Shown here piece after piece: positions 1 through 5,432 of a stretch of 6,100 bases of DNA. The translations under genes were made by a program, and so were the position numbers. Within the stretch, counting starts at the first letter, position 1, and each line of letters begins with the position of its first letter. The notes under the pieces were generated by a model, which saw only the letters and a program-made list of their open reading frames with translations, was not told the origin of the DNA and did not search any database. The DNA is from Pseudomonadota bacterium (GTDB lineage Bacteria; Pseudomonadota; Alphaproteobacteria; Rhizobiales; Xanthobacteraceae), in the NCBI GenBank assembly GCA_023392205.1, contig JAEVZN010000104.1:1-6100 (forward strand), written 5' to 3'.

Positions 1-420
1 GCTGAATTCCTCGCGCAGCGAATCGTCGAGCTTCGCGATCTTGCTGCGCCTGACTTCGCCTGCGGGATGGGTTCGGATCTCGGCGCCATGTCCGCCGACA
101 GCGGAGAGCTTTAACGGCGCGAAAATCCTGTCGAGTTCGCCAATCGGCCTGCCGCTGACAAAGGCGATGGCGCCGCCCAGTTGTTCCTGCAACGCGCCGA
201 GCGCGGTCCGCAAACGGTCAGGGACGATCACCGCGAGCGGCGTTTCCGCAATGTCGAGGAGCGTCCCGTCGACATCGAGGAAGACGGCCGTTCCGTCCAG
301 ATCGAAGTCGAAGGCCCCGGAGATCGCGATATCCGCATCCCGAGGGGAGATGTGAAGGTCGCCCTCGGGGAGAGCGTTCAGGGACGTGTCTCTGCGCATG
401 GTCGCAACACTATCAGGCAT
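1..420 (-). CDS. otsB: Trehalose-6-phosphate phosphatase, N-terminal half (runs off left edge)
   Basis: Reading the minus strand from 420 gives 140 codons without a stop. The protein is a HAD-superfamily phosphatase that matches OtsB, which removes phosphate from trehalose 6-phosphate in the cytoplasm to give trehalose, an osmo- and desiccation protectant. HAD motif I is FLDVDGTLLD, with nucleophile and acid/base aspartates at residues 49 and 51. Motif II is FVSGRP (Ser89), and the VGGHGAEIR segment (residues 108-116) is typical of OtsB. The catalytic C-terminal part (motifs III and IV) lies outside the window. The start is uncertain: ATG at 420 and an in-frame ATG at 399 both lack a good Shine-Dalgarno sequence. 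The 420 start gives a longer N-terminal extension before motif I than E. coli OtsB has, so 399 is a real alternative. An EcfG-type promoter lies about 180 bp upstream. otsA is a likely neighbour outside the window, but that is inference. Confidence 0.93.
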   Translation of the reverse strand, partial: MPDSVATMRRDTSLNALPEGDLHISPRDADIAISGAFDFDLDGTAVFLDVDGTLLDIAETPLAVIVPDRLRTALGALQEQLGGAIAFVSGRPIGELDRIFAPLKLSAVGGHGAEIRTHPAGEVRRSKIAKLDDSLREEFS

Positions 421-592
421 CGCCGGCCGGTGGGCACCCCGCCGGGGAATTTTGGCGGCCTGCGCCGGGTTGCGCGAAATGTTCGGCGATGGGCGTGAAA
501 TGATCAAAAGCCTCTGGAAACATTGACAATAAGCGCGTGGCGGAATGACAGGGCGGAAACCGGCGCGATGGGAGCCGCGCGTGATGGGAGGA

Positions 593-607
593 TATTGCAA
601 CGCAATA
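593..607. repeat. 15-bp palindrome overlapping the otsB -10 element
   Basis: TATTGC-AAC-GCAATA is a perfect 6-bp inverted repeat with a 3-bp centre. It covers the CGTT -10 element of the leftward promoter and lies about 45 bp upstream of the rightward -35 box. It could be a regulator site, for example a LysR-type T-N11-A box, or chance. No regulator gene is visible to assign it to. Confidence 0.3.
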
Positions 608-623
608 GACTCAAAGAAGTTCC
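599..623 (-). promoter_or_regulatory. EcfG-type general stress promoter driving otsB
   Basis: On the minus strand, GGAAC (623-619) is followed by exactly 16 bases and then CGTT (602-599). This matches the sigma-EcfG consensus GGAAC-N16/17-CGTT of alphaproteobacteria at every specified base. It points toward otsB, with an expected transcription start near 590-593. Trehalose synthesis genes are known members of this regulon, so motif, direction and target agree. The long distance to the start codon is the one weak point. Confidence 0.72.
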
Positions 624-651
624 AGTCAGGAGCGCCAATCGCACGGATGGC

Positions 652-680
652 TTGACCCTCCCGCCGTCAGTTTTTAGGAT
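652..680 (+). promoter_or_regulatory. Sigma-70-type promoter of the four-gene operon
   Basis: The -35 box TTGACC (652-657; 5 of 6 consensus bases, preceded by C as in the alphaproteobacterial CTTGAC) is followed by a 17-bp spacer and the -10 box TAGGAT (675-680; 4 of 6, including the key T, A and final T). Transcription should begin near 686-688. That leaves a short leader of about 22-35 bases before the first gene. Confidence 0.6.
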
Positions 681-697
681 TTAACTATCTGGTTAAA
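680..697. promoter_or_regulatory. Inverted repeat at the operon start, likely repressor operator
   Basis: TTTAAC-TATCTG-GTTAAA is a perfect 6-bp inverted repeat with a 6-bp centre. It begins at the last base of the -10 box and spans the predicted transcription start. A site here would block RNA polymerase, so the natural reading is an operator for a local repressor that releases on an inducer. It is AT-rich in a GC-rich setting. The regulator family cannot be told from the site alone; GntR- and MarR-type dimers are possible. Confidence 0.5.
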
Positions 698-720
698 ACC
701 CTTCGGCCGTGCCGGGCCTC

Positions 721-2115
721 ATGACGCCGCATTTTCTCCTCCGCAACATTGCGTTTGCCGAACGTCGCGTCGCGTTCCGGACGCCTTTTCGTTTTGGTGC
801 CATCACCGTCACCGAAGCGCCGCAGCTTTTTCTGTCCGCCGAAATCGAAATGGAGGACGGCCGCCGTAGCCTCGGCATGACCGCCGAACTGATGGTGCCG
901 AAATGGTTCAACAAGGATCCGGCGCTCTCTCCTTCCGACACGGTCGACCAGCTCCGGCGCGCGGTGGATATCGCCCGCGAAATCTATCTCGCGGCGCCCG
1001 GCGGCGAGAGCGCCTTCGGCCTGCATGCGCAATGTCACGATCTTTGTCTTGCGCAATGCGCCGAGGACGAGATACCGGGCCTTGCCGCGGCCTTCGGACC
1101 GGCGCAGATCGACAAGGCCATTCTCGACGCGTTGCTGCGGGCGCAGGGCCTGGATGTATTTTCCGGTCTTGCGCGCAACATTGCTGGTCTGGATGCGCGG
1201 CTGACGCCCGATATCGATCGGCAGGCAATCACGGACTATCTGAGCAGCCGCACTCCGCCTTCGCACGTGATGGTCCGGCATACGGTTGGCATGGCCGATC
1301 CGCTGTCGTCGCTTGCGGAGGTCTGGCGCGAGAATGGCTGCCGCTATTTCAAGCTGAAATTATCCGGTGACGTGGATGCGGATATCGCGCGCCTGTCCGG
1401 CATCGCCGATGCGCTGGCGGCGACCGGCGCGGATTACCGCGTCACGCTCGATGCCAACGAGCAATATGCCGATCTCTCCGCCCTGTCGGCGCTTGGCGAG
1501 GCGCTGGAAAATGCGCCGGCCTTGCGCGCGCTTTCGCAACGCCTGCTCTATGTCGAACAGCCCTTGCCGCGCGATCTCACATGGACCACGCCGCTTGGCG
1601 CGTTCGGCGAACGTTTCGCTGTCATTATCGACGAGGCGGAAAGCGCCTACGACGCCTTTCCAAAGGCGCTGGCTTTGGGCTATCGCGGCATTTCCTCGAA
1701 AGCCTGCAAGGGGCTTTACAAGTCGCTGCTCAATGGCGCGCGCGCATACGCGCAATTCCGCGCCGGCGGGCTGGCCATTTTCATTGCGGCCGAAGACCTG
1801 ACCTGTCAGGCCGGGCTCGCTGTGCAGCAGGATACGGCGCTGGTGGCCTTTCACGGGATCGCGCATGCGGAGCGCAACGGACATCACTATGTCGACGGCT
1901 TTGCCGCCACGCCGGACAATGAGGCGCGCGCTTTCCTGGCGGCGCATCCCGATCTCTACGAAGACCATGATGGCCACATCCGCCTTGCTTTGCATGACGG
2001 CGCGCTGTCGATCGGCTCCCTGCGTCAGCCCGGCTTTGCAAGCGGCGTCGATCCGCATCTGATCGCGTCGCATCTGGACATCGCACCGCACCGGACAGGG
2101 GAGATGGCACCGTGA
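721..2115 (+). CDS. Enolase-superfamily (mandelate racemase/muconate lactonizing-like) enzyme
   Basis: This protein of about 464 residues has the marks of the enolase superfamily. These enzymes use Mg2+ to remove a proton next to a carboxylate and so catalyse dehydration, racemisation, epimerisation or cycloisomerisation. Counting from ATG 721: residues 1 to about 115 form the capping domain, and the barrel carries KLK (Lys211 and Lys213), metal ligands Asp244 (LDANEQY), Glu279 (YVEQP) and Asp304 (IIDEAE), and Lys327 (GISSK). This set, with a lysine on the sixth strand, fits the muconate-lactonizing-enzyme subgroup. It is longer than usual, with extra sequence between Asp244 and Glu279 and a C-terminal tail of roughly 100 residues. 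A GTG at 709 would add four residues; neither start has a strong ribosome site, and ATG is preferred. It is the first gene of the operon and overlaps the next by 4 bp. The substrate is unknown; a sugar acid dehydratase or epimerase is the best guess. Confidence 0.85.
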   Translation: MTPHFLLRNIAFAERRVAFRTPFRFGAITVTEAPQLFLSAEIEMEDGRRSLGMTAELMVPKWFNKDPALSPSDTVDQLRRAVDIAREIYLAAPGGESAFGLHAQCHDLCLAQCAEDEIPGLAAAFGPAQIDKAILDALLRAQGLDVFSGLARNIAGLDARLTPDIDRQAITDYLSSRTPPSHVMVRHTVGMADPLSSLAEVWRENGCRYFKLKLSGDVDADIARLSGIADALAATGADYRVTLDANEQYADLSALSALGEALENAPALRALSQRLLYVEQPLPRDLTWTTPLGAFGERFAVIIDEAESAYDAFPKALALGYRGISSKACKGLYKSLLNGARAYAQFRAGGLAIFIAAEDLTCQAGLAVQQDTALVAFHGIAHAERNGHHYVDGFAATPDNEARAFLAAHPDLYEDHDGHIRLALHDGALSIGSLRQPGFASGVDPHLIASHLDIAPHRTGEMAP

Positions 2116-3263
2116 GCACACGACGTATCGGCATCATCATGCACGGCGTGACCGGCCGCATGGGCATGAACCAGCATCTCATCCGCTCGGTTCTGGCCAT
2201 CCGCGACGCCGGCGGCGTCGTGCTGTCGGACGGCACACGCGTGGTGCCCGATCCCATTCTGGTCGGCCGCAACCCCGACAAGATCAGCGCGCTGGCGCAA
2301 GCGCATGGCGTCACGCGCTGGGCGACCGATCTAGACAAGGCCTTGCTCAATCCGGACGACGAGATCTTTTTCGATGCCGGCACGACGCAGATGCGCCCGC
2401 AATTGCTGGAAAAGGCGATCCGCGCGGGCAAGCATGTCTATTGCGAGAAGCCGATCGCAACCGACCTTTCGTTTGCCATGAAGGCCTGCAAGCTTGCGCA
2501 GGAGGCCGGCGTCAAGAACGGCGTGGTGCAGGACAAGCTGTTTCTGCCGGGTCTTCTCAAGCTGAAGATGCTGCGCGATTCCGGCTTCTTCGGCCGCATG
2601 ATCGCGGTGCGCGGCGAGTTCGGATATTGGGTGTTCGAGGGCGACTGGCAGCCGGCGCAACGGCCCTCCTGGAATTACCGGGCTGAGGATGGCGGCGGTA
2701 TGATCCTCGATATGGTCCGCCACTGGCGCTATGTGCTGGACAATCTGTTCGGCGAAGTGAAGAGCGTGTCGTGCCTCGGCGCGAAACATATTCCGGTGCG
2801 CTGGGACGAGGCCGGCAAGGACTACGAGGCGACCGCTGACGATGCGGCCTATGCCACGTTCGAACTGGCGGACGGCGTGATCGCGCATATCAACATGTCA
2901 TGGGCGACGCGCGTCTATCGCGATGATCTCGTCACCTTCCAGGTCGATGGCGTGAACGGTTCGGCGGTGGCGGGATTAACCGAATGCGTCATCCAGCCGC
3001 GGCAGGCCACGCCGCGTCCGGTCTGGAATCCCGACGAAAAGCAGGCCATCGACTTCTACAATACCTGGCAGCCGGTGCCGGACAATCAGGCCTATGACAA
3101 CGGCTTCAAGGTGCAATGGGAGATGTTCATCCGCCATGTGGTGGAAGATGCGCCCTGGCGCTACACGCTGATCGAAGGCGCCAAGGGTGTGCAGCTTGTC
3201 GAATGCGCGCTGCAAAGCTGGAAGGAACGGCGCTGGGTCGATGTCCCGGCGCTGGAGGTCTGA
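2112..3263 (+). CDS. Gfo/Idh/MocA family NAD(P)-dependent oxidoreductase
   Basis: This 383-residue cytoplasmic dehydrogenase resembles the glucose-fructose oxidoreductase / inositol dehydrogenase / MocA family, which oxidises or reduces a hydroxyl or keto group on sugars and cyclitols. The N-terminal Rossmann domain has a glycine-rich loop, GVTGRMG (residues 12-18). The family signature EKP is at 112-114 (YCEKPIA), giving the catalytic Lys113. The D-x3-H motif is intact at Asp200 and His204 (ILDMVRHW), where the usual glycine is replaced by arginine. The C-terminal domain is the usual mixed alpha/beta substrate domain. The start is GTG, overlapping the upstream TGA as GTGA, with a strong AGGGGAG ribosome site at 2097-2103. 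This indicates translational coupling to the enolase-family gene. The family is confident; substrate and cofactor preference are not readable. Confidence 0.9.
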   Translation: MSTRRIGIIMHGVTGRMGMNQHLIRSVLAIRDAGGVVLSDGTRVVPDPILVGRNPDKISALAQAHGVTRWATDLDKALLNPDDEIFFDAGTTQMRPQLLEKAIRAGKHVYCEKPIATDLSFAMKACKLAQEAGVKNGVVQDKLFLPGLLKLKMLRDSGFFGRMIAVRGEFGYWVFEGDWQPAQRPSWNYRAEDGGGMILDMVRHWRYVLDNLFGEVKSVSCLGAKHIPVRWDEAGKDYEATADDAAYATFELADGVIAHINMSWATRVYRDDLVTFQVDGVNGSAVAGLTECVIQPRQATPRPVWNPDEKQAIDFYNTWQPVPDNQAYDNGFKVQWEMFIRHVVEDAPWRYTLIEGAKGVQLVECALQSWKERRWVDVPALEV

Positions 3264-3276
3264 CGTATTCAATCTC

Positions 3277-3290
3277 TCCCGCTTGCGGGA
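3277..3290 (+). repeat. CUUG-tetraloop hairpin between the second and third operon genes
   Basis: TCCCG-CTTG-CGGGA forms a 5-bp stem with a CUUG tetraloop, one of the unusually stable RNA tetraloops. It lies 14-27 bases after the oxidoreductase stop and 24 bases before the DUF993 start, in the widest gap within the operon. No T-run follows, so it is not an intrinsic terminator. It may protect the upstream mRNA or set relative expression, which is inference. Confidence 0.45.
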
Positions 3291-3314
3291 TCATAAGGTG
3301 AAACGAGGAAAGCC

Positions 3315-4499
3315 ATGAATCGCCATGAGCGTCCGCAAGCCGGACTGACCATATCGCTGCCGTGCAAGGACCGCAGCATCGAGACCTTCAGCGTATCGGC
3401 ACCGGGGGATTTTCCGCAAAAGGTCAACGCGCCGCTCAACCGCATCGCCTTTGCCGCGGCGCATGTGGTGGCCGATCCGCTGGCAGATTGCGATCCATGG
3501 CTCGATGCGGCCATCGACTGGGATCGCACGATCGCATTTCGCGAGCATATCTGGGATCTCGGTTTCGGCGTCGCCGAGGCCATGGACACCGCCCAGCGCG
3601 GCATGGGCATGAGCTGGCCGGATTCGCTGGAATTGATCCGCCGTTCGGTCAGCGCCGCGAAGGCCCGCAACGGACTGGTTTTCTCCGGTGCCGGCACCGA
3701 TCAGCTTGCGCCCGAGGATGCCAGGAGCATCGACGATGTGATCCGCGCCTATGAAGAACAGGTCTCCGCCATCGAGGCTTTCGGCGGGCGCATCATCCTG
3801 ATGGCGTCGCGGGCGCTGGCGCGGGTCGCGCGCTCGCCCGATGATTACCGCAAGGTCTATGACCGCGTGCTCTCGCAGGTGAAGGAGCCGGTCATCATCC
3901 ATTGGCTGGGCGACATGTTCGACCCTGCGCTCGCGGGATACTGGGGCGCGAAGAATGCCGATGCCGCGATGGATGTCGCGGTGGATGCCATCAATGCGAA
4001 TGCGGGCAAGGTGGACGGTGTCAAGATCTCGCTGCTCGACAAGGACAAGGAAATCGCCATGCGCCGCCGTCTCGCAAAAGGCGTGCGCATGTATACCGGC
4101 GACGATTTCAATTATGCCGAACTGATCGAGGGCGACGCGCAGGGCTATTCGGATGCGCTGCTCGGCATCTTCGACGCGATCGCGCCGGCGGCCGCCGCCG
4201 CCCTGGTCTCGCTTGCGAAGGACGATCGGCAGACCTTCCACGATATTCTGGGGCCGACCGTGCCGCTGTCGCGGCATATCTTCCGCGCACCCACGCGCTT
4301 CTACAAGACCGGGGTGGTGTTCATGGCGTATCTGAACGGACATCAGGATCACTTCACGATGATTGCCGGACAGGAGAGCACGCGCTCCACCCTGCATCTG
4401 GCGGAGATCTTCCGGCTGGCCGATGCGGCGGGGTTGCTGCGCGATCCCGAGCTTGCCGTTTCACGCATGAAGGCGGTGCTCGAGGTGCGGGGCGTTTGA
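3315..4499 (+). CDS. DUF993 family protein, dihydrodipicolinate-synthase-like TIM barrel
   Basis: This 394-residue protein matches the DUF993 family as I know it, a group related to the dihydrodipicolinate synthase / N-acetylneuraminate lyase class I aldolases but without an assigned reaction. The barrel runs from about residue 40 (LNRIAFAAAHVV) to about 310. DGVKISLLD places a lysine (Lys237) where the Schiff-base lysine of the superfamily is expected. It is followed by MYTGDDFNYAEL (259-270) and an Ala/Gly-rich stretch to about 297, resembling the GDD...G..G region of DHDPS relatives. The ATG has a good GAGGAA ribosome site at 3305-3310. The position after a sugar dehydrogenase and before a sugar isomerase suggests a C-C bond-cleaving or dehydrating lyase acting on an oxidised sugar, which is inference. 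No membrane segment or signal peptide is seen. Confidence 0.82.
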   Translation: MNRHERPQAGLTISLPCKDRSIETFSVSAPGDFPQKVNAPLNRIAFAAAHVVADPLADCDPWLDAAIDWDRTIAFREHIWDLGFGVAEAMDTAQRGMGMSWPDSLELIRRSVSAAKARNGLVFSGAGTDQLAPEDARSIDDVIRAYEEQVSAIEAFGGRIILMASRALARVARSPDDYRKVYDRVLSQVKEPVIIHWLGDMFDPALAGYWGAKNADAAMDVAVDAINANAGKVDGVKISLLDKDKEIAMRRRLAKGVRMYTGDDFNYAELIEGDAQGYSDALLGIFDAIAPAAAAALVSLAKDDRQTFHDILGPTVPLSRHIFRAPTRFYKTGVVFMAYLNGHQDHFTMIAGQESTRSTLHLAEIFRLADAAGLLRDPELAVSRMKAVLEVRGV

Positions 4500-4514
4500 C
4501 CAAGGCATGAGCGC

Positions 4515-5378
4515 ATGCGCGACCTATCCGCGGATCATCGCTTTCTCTCGATCAACACGGCGACGGTGCGTCAGCAGGCCGACCTGATCGGCATCGTCGA
4601 GGCCTGTGCGCGGCGTAACATCCGTGCGGTGTCGCCCTGGCGCGACCAGGTGTCGGCCATCGGCCTCGACCGCGCAGTGCAGGCGATCCGCGATGCCGGA
4701 CTGCAATTGTCCGGCTATTGCCGCGGTGGCATGTTCACCGCCGACGATGCGCATCGTGCGGAGATGTGGGACGACAATCGCCGCGCCATCGACGAGGCTG
4801 CGGCGCTCGGCTCGCCATGCCTCGTTCTGGTCGTGGGTGGCCTGCCGCAATATTCGCGTCCCGGCTCCGCGCCGAGCAAGGACATCCGCGCCGCCCATGC
4901 ACAGGTGCACGATGCGCTGGCCGGACTACTCGACCATGCGCGCGCCGCAAAGGTCCCGCTTGCCATCGAGCCGCTGCATCCGATGTATGCCGCCGACCGT
5001 GCCTGTGTGAACACGCTGCGCCAGGCCTTGGACCTGTGCGACGTCATCGACCCCGACCGGCAGGGTGGCATCGGCGTTGCCATCGACACCTATCACGTCT
5101 GGTGGGATTACGAGGTGTTCGCGCAGATCGCACGTACCGGCCGCGACCGGCTGCTCGCCATCCATGTCTGCGACTGGCTGGTGCCGACAAAGGACATGCT
5201 GCTGGATCGCGGCATGATGGGCGACGGGGTGATCGATATTCCCGCCTATCGCCGCGCGGTGGAGGAGCAGGGCTTCGACGGCTTCATCGAGGTGGAGCTT
5301 CTCTCGACCGATTGGTGGTCGCGCCCGCTCGATGAGACGCTCGACACGGTGATCGCGCGCTACCGCACGGCCGTCTGA
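4515..5378 (+). CDS. Sugar phosphate isomerase/epimerase-like TIM-barrel protein
   Basis: This 287-residue protein belongs to the xylose isomerase-like TIM barrel (AP endonuclease family 2) superfamily, whose members use a divalent metal to isomerise, epimerise or dehydrate sugars and keto-inositols. The metal-site pattern can be read: Glu152 (AIEPLHP), Asp191 and His194 (AIDTYHVWWD), His217 (LAIHVCDW) and Glu261 (FIEVELLS). Asp237 in GDGVIDI is also typical. ATG 4515 lies 15 bases after the DUF993 stop, with AAGG at 4502-4505 as ribosome site. An ATG at 4507 is in another frame. It closes the operon. Close relatives include IolE- and hydroxypyruvate-isomerase-type proteins, but the sequence does not choose between them. 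Confidence 0.88.
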   Translation: MRDLSADHRFLSINTATVRQQADLIGIVEACARRNIRAVSPWRDQVSAIGLDRAVQAIRDAGLQLSGYCRGGMFTADDAHRAEMWDDNRRAIDEAAALGSPCLVLVVGGLPQYSRPGSAPSKDIRAAHAQVHDALAGLLDHARAAKVPLAIEPLHPMYAADRACVNTLRQALDLCDVIDPDRQGGIGVAIDTYHVWWDYEVFAQIARTGRDRLLAIHVCDWLVPTKDMLLDRGMMGDGVIDIPAYRRAVEEQGFDGFIEVELLSTDWWSRPLDETLDTVIARYRTAV

Positions 5379-5380
5379 CC

Positions 5381-5405
5381 GGAACGCTGCCTCGCGTCAT
5401 GCGTT
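5381..5405 (+). promoter_or_regulatory. EcfG-type general stress promoter of the SDR gene
   Basis: GGAAC (5381-5385), a 16-bp spacer and CGTT (5402-5405) match the sigma-EcfG consensus at all nine specified bases. It starts 2 bp after the stop codon of the isomerase gene. The expected transcription start is near 5411-5414, about 20 bases before the SDR ATG. It gives the SDR gene its own stress-driven transcription, apart from the operon. Confidence 0.78.
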
Positions 5406-5407
5406 CG

Positions 5408-5424
5408 CCCGTATCGGATACGGG
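5408..5424 (+). repeat. 17-bp palindrome covering the SDR ribosome site
   Basis: CCCGTATC-G-GATACGGG is a perfect 8-bp inverted repeat around one central base. Its right arm includes the GGG of the SDR Shine-Dalgarno sequence (GGGAG, 5422-5426). Only a short, impure T-run follows (AGATTT), so it is a poor terminator. It may hide the ribosome site in transcripts coming from the upstream operon, or be a DNA-binding site. Confidence 0.45.
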
Positions 5425-5432
5425 AGATTTCC

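Larger units (their letters stand above)
421..720. other. Divergent intergenic region between otsB and the catabolic operon
   Basis: This stretch separates the leftward otsB from the rightward operon. No convincing gene is present. It holds the leftward EcfG-type promoter (599-623), a 15-bp palindrome over that promoter's -10 element (593-607), the rightward sigma-70-type promoter (652-680) and an inverted repeat (680-697). The 421-590 part would be a long 5' leader of otsB. A GC-rich imperfect hairpin lies just before the otsB ATG, with arms CCGGC at 423-427 and GCCGG at 441-445. A 38-codon plus-strand reading frame from 568 has no family resemblance and is probably chance. Confidence 0.7.

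Noticed and set aside
41..498. Two overlapping plus-strand open frames (41-355 and 181-498)
   Set aside because: They lie opposite otsB, whose minus-strand translation shows intact HAD and OtsB motifs.
523..551. Perfect TTGACA (523-528) as a second rightward -35 box
   Set aside because: No acceptable -10 box occurs 16-18 bp downstream; the sequence there is GC-rich and poorly matched.
568..684. A 38-codon plus-strand reading frame upstream of the operon
   Set aside because: It crosses both promoters, has no family resemblance, and is of a length expected by chance. The purine-rich GGGAGG nearby is inside the frame, not upstream of it.
1360..2121. A 253-codon minus-strand open frame opposite the enolase-family gene
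   Set aside because: It has the same shadow composition, no domain features, and lies entirely under a gene with conserved active-site motifs.
3291..4397. A 368-codon open frame on the minus strand opposite the DUF993 gene
   Set aside because: It is an antisense shadow of high-GC codon bias. The translation is rich in Arg, His and Gly with no recognisable family, and the plus-strand gene has clear motifs.
5408..5424. The palindrome as an intrinsic terminator of the operon
   Set aside because: Only AGATTT follows and the stem overlaps the next gene's ribosome site, so a terminator role is weakly supported.
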